43,714 bases of DNA, from the IMG/VR virus record IMGVR_UViG_3300023171_000319, positions 1 to 43,714 of that record. One strand, given 5' to 3'. The notes under the pieces are model-generated. The model saw only the letters and a list, made by a program, of their open reading frames with translations. It did not search any database and was not told the DNA's origin. The translations under genes and the position numbers were made by a program. Positions 1 to 6,966 of this stretch are shown piece after piece (the first letter of the stretch is position 1; every line of letters starts with the position of its first letter). The DNA comes from a virus.

Positions 1-660
1 ATGATCTACGGCGCACTCCCGCTTGACCTCGGGCTGGTGGATATCCGGCCCACCGAAATGATGTTCTGGATGTACTGTCCGATCGCGACGCCGCGCGAGA
101 TGATGACGGTGCCGGCCAACCTTCGCCAGTTCATGCCGATCCTTCACGCGATCGAGGCGCACGACCATGACGCGTTCGCCGGTCGATACGTGTACCTGAC
201 AGCTAAGACGCTATGGGTATCCGGCGACTATATCGGCAACCGGCCCGGGTGGCATTCCGATGGCTTCGGCACCTCGGACATCAGCTATGTATGGGCAGAC
301 CGCGCGCCCACCGAGTTCCTGGCGGATGAATTCACGCTGCCCGCAAAATGCGCCGATGCAATGGAGCGCATGGAATTTCGGGCCAAGCTGATTGGCGACA
401 TCCGCACGTACCCCGATCGCCACCTGTTGCGCCTTGACCAACGCGTCATTCATCGATCGCCGGTCGGCTTTGCGGCCGGGATGCGGACGTTCGCCAAGGT
501 GTCGATATCGACCGACCGCTACGACCTCGAAGGCAATTCGGTGAACCACGGACTGCGTGAAACGTGGCCGCTGCGACCACGCCAAACCGAGCGCAACCAC
601 CCCCAACAAGTCCCCCTCCCCATCGAACACCTCAACGCCGCTGAGACTGGAGCAGGATGA
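1..660 (+). CDS. probable 2OG-Fe(II) oxygenase-like phage protein
   Basis: This 219-aa protein carries the spacing expected of a non-haem iron 2-oxoglutarate oxygenase. H85-x-D87 sits in PGWHSDGFG, a second histidine H151 follows 64 residues later in VIHRSP, and R162 (RTFAKVSIS) lies 11 residues after it, as for the 2OG-binding arginine. In this superfamily the 2-His-1-carboxylate triad holds Fe(II). The substrate cannot be read from the sequence; phage members act on nucleobases, proteins or small molecules. The ATG is the first base of the window, so a longer N-terminus cannot be excluded. The stop overlaps the next start (ATGA), making it the first gene of a plus-strand cassette. The fold call rests on a motif only. 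Confidence 0.6.
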   Translation: MIYGALPLDLGLVDIRPTEMMFWMYCPIATPREMMTVPANLRQFMPILHAIEAHDHDAFAGRYVYLTAKTLWVSGDYIGNRPGWHSDGFGTSDISYVWADRAPTEFLADEFTLPAKCADAMERMEFRAKLIGDIRTYPDRHLLRLDQRVIHRSPVGFAAGMRTFAKVSISTDRYDLEGNSVNHGLRETWPLRPRQTERNHPQQVPLPIEHLNAAETGAG

Positions 661-1134
661 TGAAGGACGGTCGTAACATCACGTGGAACGTCTCGGAGGA
701 GATGATCACCGAGCGCTGCTGTTCATGCAGTGTGCTTTTCGCCTACAGCGCTGAACGCCGAGCGGCGTAAGGACCGCAACTGGTTCTACTGCCCGAACGG
801 CCACCAGCAGCACTACACCGGCAAGAGCGAGGCGGATAAGCTGCGCGAACAACTCGATGCGGAGAGACGCCAACGCCAGCGCGCCGAACAGAGCGTCGCC
901 ATGCACGCGGACGATGCGAAAGCAGCGCGCGACGAAGCCGAGCATCAGCGGCGACGAGCCAACGGCTACAAAGGCCACGCCGCCAAGATTACGAAGCGAG
1001 CGAAGGCCGGCGTCTGCCCGTGCTGCAACCGGCATTTCACCGCGCTCGAGCGGCATATGTCGACCCAGCATCCCGACTTCACCGCGGATGCTCCCGAGCC
1101 GGTCCTGAAGGTCGTGGGAGGTACCGCAGCGTGA
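657..1134 (+). pseudogene. zinc-finger phage protein split over two reading frames
   Basis: An ATG at 657, overlapping the previous stop, opens a 37-codon frame containing a CCSC cysteine cluster and ending at TAA 768-770. A second frame (+1), open from about 730 to 1134, continues with WFYCPNGHQQHY, a charged coiled coil, and a C-terminal CPCCNRHF...RHMSTQH zinc finger. Together these give the order Cys cluster, CPNGH, coiled coil, C2H2-like finger, which I recognise as one common small phage protein family. Skipping one base in the GCGGCG run near 762-767 joins the halves as ERRARKDRNW. It may be a mutation, a sequencing indel or a programmed +1 shift. No Shine-Dalgarno sequence precedes the GTG at 730, so separate initiation is less likely. 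Confidence 0.7.
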
Positions 1135-1203
1135 CCCACCCGATCGCAGCCCACTCGGTGGCAGTTGCAACCTGTCCGCGATTTCTGAACAACTTCGCAC
1201 CGA

Positions 1204-1245
1204 GCGGCACTTTTCACAAACCCAGCGTTTCATGGAAAGTGCCGC
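1204..1245. repeat. 13-bp inverted repeat (hairpin or operator)
   Basis: GCGGCACTTTTCA (1204-1216) pairs with TGGAAAGTGCCGC (1233-1245) with a single G-U wobble. The 16-nt loop can add an inner AAAC/GTTT pairing. It lies in the 144-bp gap between the zinc-finger gene and the 39-aa membrane peptide. No T-run follows on the plus strand, so it is not a convincing intrinsic terminator; an operator or RNA-processing site is possible. Confidence 0.55.
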
Positions 1246-1278
1246 CCGCAGTTTATAGATCCGTGGAAGGTGCCCCGA

Positions 1279-1398
1279 ATGAACGACAACCTCTACGGCG
1301 ACTTCCGCCGCGATTACGCGAAGGACACCGCTCGGGTGAACGGCATCCTGGCGGGGTGCATCGTGCTGGCGGTGGTGGCGTTTCTGCTGACTGTGTGA
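1279..1398 (+). CDS. 39-aa single-pass membrane peptide
   Basis: The frame encodes a charged N-terminal half (MNDNLYGDFRRDYAKDTARV) followed by one hydrophobic helix of about 17 residues ending at the stop. GGAAGG lies 8 nt upstream of the ATG, a good ribosome binding site. Small proteins of this shape are common in phage accessory regions. Its function is unknown; an inner-membrane location with the charged end in the cytoplasm is likely. Confidence 0.6.
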   Translation: MNDNLYGDFRRDYAKDTARVNGILAGCIVLAVVAFLLTV

Positions 1399-1411
1399 GC
1401 TAGAGAATAGG

Positions 1412-1756
1412 ATGATGCAGGCCAGCGTCCCAGGCTTGACCGACGAGGAGTTGGTCGGACTGCAAGAATGGGCTTCTTCTAACCCCCGCGTCGCCGCGTT
1501 AGATGTTTTCGGCAGCCGGGCGCGTGGGGATCACCACACCGACAGCGACGTTGATGTAGCAATCGCGCTTACCGACGATCCCGACGATGAAGCGGCGGGA
1601 CTATGGGTGTTCAGGCGCGAAATCTGGAACGCCGAGCTAACCGATCGGCTAGGCCTCGATGTCAGACTCGTGCGACTGACCCCTGACGACGATGGCGGGA
1701 TCGGCGCGGGTGTCGCAGCCGACAGCATCCGCGTGTTCACCAAGCCGGATGCCTGA
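1412..1756 (+). CDS. MNT-type minimal nucleotidyltransferase
   Basis: This 114-aa protein belongs to the DNA polymerase beta-like nucleotidyltransferase superfamily. The active-site signature GSRARG...SDVDVAI near residues 34-51 fits GSX10DXD exactly, with metal-binding aspartates in DVD. A third acidic position is probable in GLDVRLV. In the HEPN-MNT toxin-antitoxin family such proteins transfer AMP to a HEPN ribonuclease toxin and silence it. No HEPN partner is encoded next to it: the following 52-aa ORF lacks the R-x4-6-H motif. It may be an orphan antitoxin, a modifier of a host protein or a resident of another system. The first of two adjacent ATG codons is used; the ribosome binding site is weak. 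Confidence 0.8.
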   Translation: MMQASVPGLTDEELVGLQEWASSNPRVAALDVFGSRARGDHHTDSDVDVAIALTDDPDDEAAGLWVFRREIWNAELTDRLGLDVRLVRLTPDDDGGIGAGVAADSIRVFTKPDA

Positions 1757-1802
1757 TCTCGAATCGCCTTGCAATCGAACACCGATGCGCGAGGGTGGCA
1801 GG

Positions 1803-1961
1803 ATGGCTCAAGCACCAGACCTCAACGACGCCCTAGCTCGAGTGAAGGCGTTCCGCGCAACCTGGAACGAAGGCGACGTGATCGATGAAGAGAGCGGCGT
1901 CACCGCGGACGACCTCGACGTGGTGATCGCGTTCGTGAACGACTTTCCCTCGAGCGACTAA
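1803..1961 (+). CDS. 52-aa acidic protein of unknown function
   Basis: It begins MAQAPDLNDALARV and is rich in Asp and Glu. The start at 1803 is preferred over upstream in-frame starts because GAGGG lies 7 nt before it. The stop overlaps the next ATG (TAATG), so it is coupled to the following gene. It has no recognisable motif, and no HEPN signature that would make it the toxin partner of the upstream nucleotidyltransferase. Confidence 0.55.
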   Translation: MAQAPDLNDALARVKAFRATWNEGDVIDEESGVTADDLDVVIAFVNDFPSSD

Positions 1962-2248
1962 TGCCAAACGCCCCCGACATGGAAAACGAACGCACCGACC
2001 GTTGGGCGATGGATCTAGCCGCGCGTACGCCTGCCGAGATGGTGCCAGAGCTCGCCGACGCGGGTCCGTGGTGGCCGTGGCATACCGCCGAGCCGATCGT
2101 ACGCCAAGTGTTCAGAGAGCGGCTACGGGTGTTCCTGACCGGCGATACGTCCGTGTTGCCGCCAGAGCGCGCGATGCACCAGAAGGGCAACGAAGGCGTC
2201 GGACTGGACGTGCAGCCTAACCCCCCAGCCGCTTCCCGACCTGCCTAG
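1961..2248 (+). CDS. hypothetical protein at end of left cassette
   Basis: This 95-aa protein has a Trp-rich centre (GPWWPWHTAEP) and a basic segment after it. Its start is coupled to the preceding stop by TAATG. The last 32 bp overlap the end of the leftward lysis operon on the opposite strand, so the two transcription units converge with no intergenic terminator. I do not recognise the family. Confidence 0.5.
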   Translation: MPNAPDMENERTDRWAMDLAARTPAEMVPELADAGPWWPWHTAEPIVRQVFRERLRVFLTGDTSVLPPERAMHQKGNEGVGLDVQPNPPAASRPA

Positions 2249-2390
2249 CCCCTTCAGCCTTGATAGCATCCACCACGTCCTCCCTCGACAGCTTCACCTT
2301 GTCCGACGCGACAGCCTTCGCGACGATCGATACCGCTACGGGCTTGGCGGCTTTCAGGAGGAGGGTGGCTAGTTTGGTGAGGAGGTTCAT
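2217..2390 (-). CDS. 57-aa amphipathic small phage protein
   Basis: It starts MNLLTKLATLLLKAAKPVA and ends with a charged segment (SREDVVDAIKAEGARQVGKR). The ATG at 2390 has GAGGAAG upstream; the longer in-frame extension runs through the two genes before it and is rejected. It is the last gene of the leftward lysis operon. The N-terminal helix could associate with the membrane. Its function is unknown. Confidence 0.6.
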   Translation of the reverse strand: MNLLTKLATLLLKAAKPVAVSIVAKAVASDKVKLSREDVVDAIKAEGARQVGKRLGG

Positions 2391-2716
2391 GGTCGGGCTT
2401 CCTCGATCGGCACCGGATTTTCCGGCGGGTTGGTGATTACGACGGGTTGGGGTGATGCTGCCTGCTTCTCGACGATCGTCGCGTTGCGGTCGGCCAGTTC
2501 GCCACCACCCTTGGTTGCGGCATAGGCCCACGCCACGACGCCGCCGACGAACGCAGTCCCGATGACGAGGGTGGCGATCGTCTGCACGAACTCGTCGTTT
2601 CGGAAAGACGCGCTGCGGTACATCATACTCAGCAGCATCACGGACAGCGCGAAGACGCCGATCCCTATCCAGCCGCGTGCGTCGGGGGCCCACCAGGGGC
2701 GCTCGTTGGTCGTCAT
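2387..2716 (-). CDS. two-helix membrane protein, possible holin
   Basis: This 109-aa protein has two hydrophobic segments, about residues 16-33 (GWIGIGVFALSVMLL) and 47-67 (IATLVIGTAFVGGVVAWAY), with a charged hydrophilic C-terminal tail. A small two-pass membrane protein two genes downstream of the endolysin fits a holin, which would form the inner-membrane lesion that lets the endolysin reach the wall. The family assignment is contextual only. The start overlaps the upstream stop (ATGA). Confidence 0.6.
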   Translation of the reverse strand: MTTNERPWWAPDARGWIGIGVFALSVMLLSMMYRSASFRNDEFVQTIATLVIGTAFVGGVVAWAYAATKGGGELADRNATIVEKQAASPQPVVITNPPENPVPIEEARP

Positions 2717-2967
2717 GCCTGCGCCTCCATAGCGTCCAGCGTCTGCCGGGTGAGTTGCGCGGCCCCCAGCGACAGCATCCCGGTTGCTCGCATCCCGTCG
2801 ATGTTGCCCCACCCGTAGAGCACGATCTGACCGTCGATCTCAGCGACCGCGACCATGCTTTCGATATGCTCAATGTCCCCGCTGTCGATCTCGTCGGCCA
2901 TGCGGCGGAACTGCGCGGCGATGTCGTTGGCGGACACCTCGCGGAGCGGGACGACGTTAATGCTCAC
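2713..2967 (-). CDS. small hypothetical phage protein (YGWG type)
   Basis: This 84-aa protein contains ESMVAVAEIDGQIVLYGWG followed by a helical stretch with SLGAAQLTRQTLD. This layout is familiar from small uncharacterised phage proteins near lysis or accessory genes. It overlaps its neighbours on both sides by ATGA. Function unknown. Confidence 0.6.
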   Translation of the reverse strand: MSINVVPLREVSANDIAAQFRRMADEIDSGDIEHIESMVAVAEIDGQIVLYGWGNIDGMRATGMLSLGAAQLTRQTLDAMEAQA

Positions 2968-3488
2968 GCCGCGATCCTCGCCAGCCAGCCGTAAATAAAC
3001 GACCGGTTCGCCGCCCGACCCTCAGCAAGCTCGGCGTAGCGAGTCCCCTGGAAGGCGTTCAGGAGTGCAAGCAAGCGCGTCTCACCCTCCTTGCCGCGCC
3101 TCGACAGGAACGCCTTCAGAGCGGCCACTGACGCCGGCCCCACGTTGCCGTCAACCGCCAGCCCCGCATCCGTGACGAGGTTGAGCGCGCGCTGCAGGAA
3201 CCGACCCGCGACCGATGGCCCCATGTTCACGCCGGTGTCGACGAGCTCGGCCGCGATCGGGCCTGACACGTTGGCGACCAAGCCGAAGCCCGGGGCGATG
3301 ACGTACTGCCCGCGGTAGATCGCAAGCGCAGTCTCGCGCGACATCGTCTTCATGGATCCGGTGTAGCCGTTCGCACGCGCGGTCCCGACCGTGATGCCCC
3401 AGTTGGTTTCGCCGCCGCGATCGTTCGGGTCGTTCACGTAGCCGCCCTCGGCTTTCAGAACACCGGCTAGGATTTCGTCGATCGTCAT
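2964..3488 (-). CDS. endolysin, GH108 N-acetylmuramidase
   Basis: This is the peptidoglycan hydrolase that degrades the host wall at the end of the lytic cycle. The N-terminus has the GH108 signature EGGYVNDPNDRGGETNWGIT, with E14 as the probable catalytic acid. The C-terminal part (GLAVDGNVGPASVAAL and onward) matches the peptidoglycan-binding domain usually fused to this family. The length of 174 aa is normal. There is no signal peptide, so export depends on a holin, for which 2387-2716 or 3485-3913 are candidates. It is coupled to both neighbours by ATGA overlaps. Confidence 0.93.
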   Translation of the reverse strand: MTIDEILAGVLKAEGGYVNDPNDRGGETNWGITVGTARANGYTGSMKTMSRETALAIYRGQYVIAPGFGLVANVSGPIAAELVDTGVNMGPSVAGRFLQRALNLVTDAGLAVDGNVGPASVAALKAFLSRRGKEGETRLLALLNAFQGTRYAELAEGRAANRSFIYGWLARIAA

Positions 3489-3913
3489 TCCACCACTCCA
3501 TTGGAAGCCGCAGCGGCGCTCACGATTCGAGCCGCACGGATGGCCGCTTTCTCAGTTGCTTGGCGCGCGAACTGCTTCTCACGCATCTCGCGAATGCGGG
3601 CTACATGCTGGGCAGCCGACTCGGGCTTGCTCTCGATCAGTAGCAACAGCGCTTCGAACGCCGTCGTAACGTTGTTCAATTCGTGGCGAAGAATGCCGAT
3701 CTCCGCTTCATACGAAACGCGCTGCTCGTCGATCTTCGCTTCCAGTTTTTCGATCCGCGACAACCGACGATCTCCCATCGCAGTTTTGGCTTTGAGGGCG
3801 GCCTCAGCCATGGCCGGCCAGCCTTTGATCAAGGCGAGCGCTACGAGAGCGAAGAGGCCCCAGATGCCGTAAGCACCGGGCGTCATGGCTTTCATGAATG
3901 CAGAGACGTCCAT
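3485..3913 (-). CDS. membrane-anchored coiled-coil protein of lysis module
   Basis: This 142-aa protein has one N-terminal transmembrane helix (GIWGLFALVALALIKGW, about residues 13-30) and a long charged coiled coil (about 50-130). The topology resembles an inner-membrane spanin, though no partner o-spanin lipoprotein was found; a holin or virion role is also possible. The ATG at 3913 is preferred to the GTG at 3916 because GGAGG is spaced 7 nt from it. It overlaps the endolysin start. Confidence 0.65.
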   Translation of the reverse strand: MDVSAFMKAMTPGAYGIWGLFALVALALIKGWPAMAEAALKAKTAMGDRRLSRIEKLEAKIDEQRVSYEAEIGILRHELNNVTTAFEALLLLIESKPESAAQHVARIREMREKQFARQATEKAAIRAARIVSAAAASNGVVE

Positions 3914-3964
3914 CACGCCCCCTCCCCACGCGCATGAGGGTGCTGCGTGGTCGAGAGGCGGTAG

Positions 3965-4186
3965 CTACGCACCACCAGCACCCAGGTTGACAGTGCCGTC
4001 GGGAGGTGGCGCCATGTCGAACGTCGCGCAGTATGCTTCCGGCTGGGGCTTTGCCAAGTCAGCCTTCAGGGCCGCGTTCTCCGCTTCGAGCATGCGCCGC
4101 TGCGTGTCAGCCATAGCCAACGCATCCAGCGCGGCATTCCGCTGCACCTTCAGGTTCTCGATCAGGATATCGCCGTCGATGTTCAT
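3965..4186 (-). CDS. small coiled-coil phage protein
   Basis: This 73-aa protein has a heptad-rich middle (about residues 10-46, LKVQRNAALDALAMADTQRR) and a Pro/Gly-rich tail. A G-rich ribosome binding site precedes the ATG. It sits between the tail-spike group and the lysis genes. Function unknown; it could be a tail or lysis accessory. Confidence 0.55.
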   Translation of the reverse strand: MNIDGDILIENLKVQRNAALDALAMADTQRRMLEAENAALKADLAKPQPEAYCATFDMAPPPDGTVNLGAGGA

Positions 4187-4195
4187 ACCGCCCCC

Positions 4196-4381
4196 TCAGA
4201 TGTAGTTTTCGACGCCGCCGACCCAGCGCGGGAAGCCGTCTGGAAGCGACACGACGTCCATCGCGGACAGTTCGAACGTCCGGTTGTCGGTGAGGATGAA
4301 GACGGCGCCGCCCTCTTTGCCGTGGCGCGTGACCGCCGCGACCGCGTCGATTGTCGTGTTGGCTTCGATAAAATCAGGCAT
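4196..4381 (-). CDS. 61-aa hypothetical protein downstream of tail spike
   Basis: It is a compact protein beginning MPDFIEANTTIDAV and containing EGGAVFILTDNRTFELSAMD. The start lies 1 bp after the tail-spike stop, so the two are probably co-translated. It may be a small chaperone or accessory of the spike, but nothing in the sequence proves this. Confidence 0.55.
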   Translation of the reverse strand: MPDFIEANTTIDAVAAVTRHGKEGGAVFILTDNRTFELSAMDVVSLPDGFPRWVGGVENYI

Positions 4382-4382
4382 G

Positions 4383-5930
4383 TCAGACTCCGAACAGAGG
4401 AATGAGGCGAAACTGGCCGTTGGCGTTGTGGATGGCCCACCACTCCTTCACGGTCGGGGTGATCCCGGCGGGCAGAGTGCTGGTGAAGACGGGCGTCCCA
4501 GAGCCATTGGCAACGAAGTTCGCGGCGTTGCCGATCGCAACAGTGCCCTCGCCCTTGGTCGTCAGCTTCAGGTCGATGTTGGCGTTGAAGCCGTTGACCG
4601 CGATGACAGGCTGCTCGTTGATAAGCGCGCCGCTGAAGTCGAGGTAGTTGACTGAGGCGCCCACCGGCCGGAAGATCGCGACCGTCGTGTCGCTGGGCCC
4701 ACCGATCGTCATGCCGAGATCGAGAAAGCTGATGCTCATCTTGCTCGTGGTGCTCGCGCCAGCCCCGTAGATGAACGACGTCTGCTGCCCCGCCGCGTTG
4801 CACCATGCCATTTGGTGACCGCGGGCGAAGAGGATCGCGTTACCGACGCCGATGCCGTTGCCGTCCGTGTCGCGGATCGACGAATTACCGAACACGATGC
4901 CAGCGCCGAACTTGGTCGGGTTGTGGCGGAAGTTGATACCCGCCGAGACGTCTTCGCAGCCTACGCCTGTGAGCGCGCCGCCGGATGCGATCTGGTGGAC
5001 CACCGACTGCTTGCCGCTCTGCGCGTAAGGGTGGATCGCGTGATACGCACCCTTGTTGCGGCTGTCCGCCTCGTACGTGATGATCGAGCCGACGTCGTCG
5101 CTGTCTCGCGTGGCTTCGGAATAGATCGCCCAGGCGTCATGCGCGGAGACGGTGTTGTCGTTGACGACGTGCGCCTCGAGCCCGACAGCGCCACCGACAG
5201 CGGGGTGGAAGTTCGACGTCCGCGCCGCCACGGTCAGGCCGACCGCCGCACCGCTAAAGTTGTTGGTCAGGATGGCCGCTTGGCTTGATACGATGATGCC
5301 GTTGCCACGCCCCTGCGCGCGCTCGTATTGCGTGTACCAGTCCTGATGTGCCGGATCGTCGTTGGGGTAGTTGCCGTCGTAGCCGGCCGCGCCGCCGCCG
5401 AGGATGCGGTCGCCGATCGCGTTTCGAATGGCGTCGTCTAGGTTGACGACGAACTTGTCGGTGACGGGGCGCGTGCCCGAGACGGTCCCACCAGCGACCA
5501 GCGCGCCCGTGGTCAACGGCACGGCGTCCAGCTTCACCACGTTGATGTCGTCCGCCTGGCCGGTGAAGTTGCCGACGACATAGGCATAGACGACTGGCGT
5601 TGTGCCGCTGGGATCTGCGAGGATGTAGGACCTGTTTGTCGCGGGTGCGGCCTTCATCGCTGCCAGCGACGTAAAGGTACTGTTTGCCGGGCCCGTTTCG
5701 CCGACGAACTCCGCAGGCGTGCCGATCAGAACCGTGGAGCGCTGTGACGATGCGCCATACGAGACCTGGAGAAGATAGCGGGCGTCAGGCGCCGAGACGG
5801 TGAATTGACCGTCTGGACCCGTGACATCAGAATCAACGAGCGTCATGCCGTCGATCGAAAACAGCTGGACCGAAGCACCCATGATTGGCCGCTCGTAATC
5901 GTCGCGGACGAAATCGCTGTAGTCAGTCAT
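4383..5930 (-). CDS. tail spike or tail fibre protein
   Basis: This 515-aa protein has an N-terminal beta-sandwich of the carboxypeptidase-regulatory or Ig-like kind (about residues 10-70, MGASVQLFSIDGMTLVDSDV). A Gly/Asn-rich body likely to form repetitive beta structure follows, with a short C-terminal beta domain (VKEWWAIHNANGQFRL). The position at the end of the virion gene block matches the P22 tailspike slot. It should bind or degrade host surface polysaccharide. No catalytic motif for a lyase or glycosidase is evident. It overlaps the upstream Ig-like gene (ATGA). Confidence 0.75.
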   Translation of the reverse strand: MTDYSDFVRDDYERPIMGASVQLFSIDGMTLVDSDVTGPDGQFTVSAPDARYLLQVSYGASSQRSTVLIGTPAEFVGETGPANSTFTSLAAMKAAPATNRSYILADPSGTTPVVYAYVVGNFTGQADDINVVKLDAVPLTTGALVAGGTVSGTRPVTDKFVVNLDDAIRNAIGDRILGGGAAGYDGNYPNDDPAHQDWYTQYERAQGRGNGIIVSSQAAILTNNFSGAAVGLTVAARTSNFHPAVGGAVGLEAHVVNDNTVSAHDAWAIYSEATRDSDDVGSIITYEADSRNKGAYHAIHPYAQSGKQSVVHQIASGGALTGVGCEDVSAGINFRHNPTKFGAGIVFGNSSIRDTDGNGIGVGNAILFARGHQMAWCNAAGQQTSFIYGAGASTTSKMSISFLDLGMTIGGPSDTTVAIFRPVGASVNYLDFSGALINEQPVIAVNGFNANIDLKLTTKGEGTVAIGNAANFVANGSGTPVFTSTLPAGITPTVKEWWAIHNANGQFRLIPLFGV

Positions 5931-6379
5931 AGGGCTGTCCCATAATTGAAGACCGACGCGGCAACTGTTGCGCTGGCTGTCGCTCCGCTGGCGTCGGTTA
6001 CGGTGCAGATGAACGTGTCCTCGGCGCTGTCACCGCCGACGATGAACGCGGAAAATCTCGTGACCGCGGCCGAGGGGGCTATCGCTGTCATCGCTCCGTC
6101 TTGAGATACCCAGGCGAACCCGAACGGAGCGACGCCGCCCGTAGTGGAAGCCGTGGCCTCGTTGGTTACAGCGTTGGCGCCATTCGATTTGCTGACCGCG
6201 CCGGTTACAGCGCTAGGCGATATCGAAACTGTGAATGTGGGCGCTGGCGGCTGCGTCGGAGTCGGGTCGCCCGCAGGATCGCGCGCCTCTACAAGCACCG
6301 GAACCAGCATGTTCGCTGCGTTCCGGACCATCATCTGCACTTCGACAAGCGCGCCGGCCAAGTTGCGAATGCTCATCAT
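5927..6379 (-). CDS. Ig-like (PKD-type) virion decoration or adaptor protein
   Basis: This 150-aa protein has an N-terminal helical part (SIRNLAGALVEVQMMVRNAA), a Pro-rich linker (GDPTPTQPPAPTFT) and a C-terminal beta-sandwich. The last ends in the pattern DTFICTVTDASGATASATV, typical of Ig or PKD folds. It lies between the head-binding adaptor and the spike, so it may connect them or coat the tail. The start at 6379 is chosen because it makes an ATGA overlap with the upstream gene; an in-frame upstream ATG is possible. Confidence 0.65.
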   Translation of the reverse strand: MMSIRNLAGALVEVQMMVRNAANMLVPVLVEARDPAGDPTPTQPPAPTFTVSISPSAVTGAVSKSNGANAVTNEATASTTGGVAPFGFAWVSQDGAMTAIAPSAAVTRFSAFIVGGDSAEDTFICTVTDASGATASATVAASVFNYGTAL

Positions 6380-6966
6380 GCCGGCTTCAGCCACAGATCG
6401 CCGGGCTGGCTGGTCGGGTCCGTCGTGTTTTCGGGACCGAACACGCGGAAGTGCGTGTACGCAGGGTTCACGTAATAGGCGTGGGCGCCAGCGCTCTGAC
6501 GAAGGATATCACCACTGACGGTCCCGCCCACCGCTGGGAGAGGATCGGGAATCCCGGTAGCCGACCGAAGCGCGGCCTGGTTCGCGAGCGTGAGAAGCGC
6601 GCGACCGTAGGCCGTCGTTGCCAGCGCGGCGATAGCCGATAGATCGGTATCGAGGGGCTGAAACTCTGCGTCCGTGCTCGTCAGCGTTGGCGAGTAGTCG
6701 ACCAGGTTGCCGTCCGCATCGCGTGTTCGCATCGAGAAATTGGTCGGCGCGAAATAGATCGACCCCGGGTAGGCGCCGTTCACGACCCGCCCACCGCTGG
6801 TGCGCAGCGGTTGCGTCGCGGGAACGGTCAGAGCCGTATCCCAGAATACGGGGATCGGGTTCGTCTCAGGGTCCTGCCCTGCTACACCGATGTAGATATA
6901 CCCGGCGTCCAGCAACGCGCCACGCAGGTCCAGAAACAGCGGGATGGGGTTGGTGAGTTTCGTCAT
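6376..6966 (-). CDS. P22-like head-binding tail adaptor
   Basis: The first 95 residues resemble the P22 tailspike head-binding domain: NPIPLFLDLRGALLDAGYIY, then GVAGQDPE, PIPVFWDTALT, QPLRTSGGRVVNG and MRTRDADGNLVDYSP. This domain attaches receptor-binding proteins to the portal and tail hub. The C-terminal half (about 100-196) differs and may be the docking surface for the next proteins. The anchor is therefore on a separate polypeptide from the large spike at 4383-5930. It overlaps both neighbours by ATGA. Confidence 0.8.
   Translation of the reverse strand: MTKLTNPIPLFLDLRGALLDAGYIYIGVAGQDPETNPIPVFWDTALTVPATQPLRTSGGRVVNGAYPGSIYFAPTNFSMRTRDADGNLVDYSPTLTSTDAEFQPLDTDLSAIAALATTAYGRALLTLANQAALRSATGIPDPLPAVGGTVSGDILRQSAGAHAYYVNPAYTHFRVFGPENTTDPTSQPGDLWLKPA

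Noticed and set aside
706-1233. Minus-strand ORF of 175 codons
   Set aside because: It opposes the zinc-finger gene, which has clear family motifs on the plus strand.
1412-1961. Complete HEPN-MNT toxin-antitoxin pair
   Set aside because: Only the MNT half is present; the following 52-aa ORF has no HEPN Rx4-6H motif and is too short.
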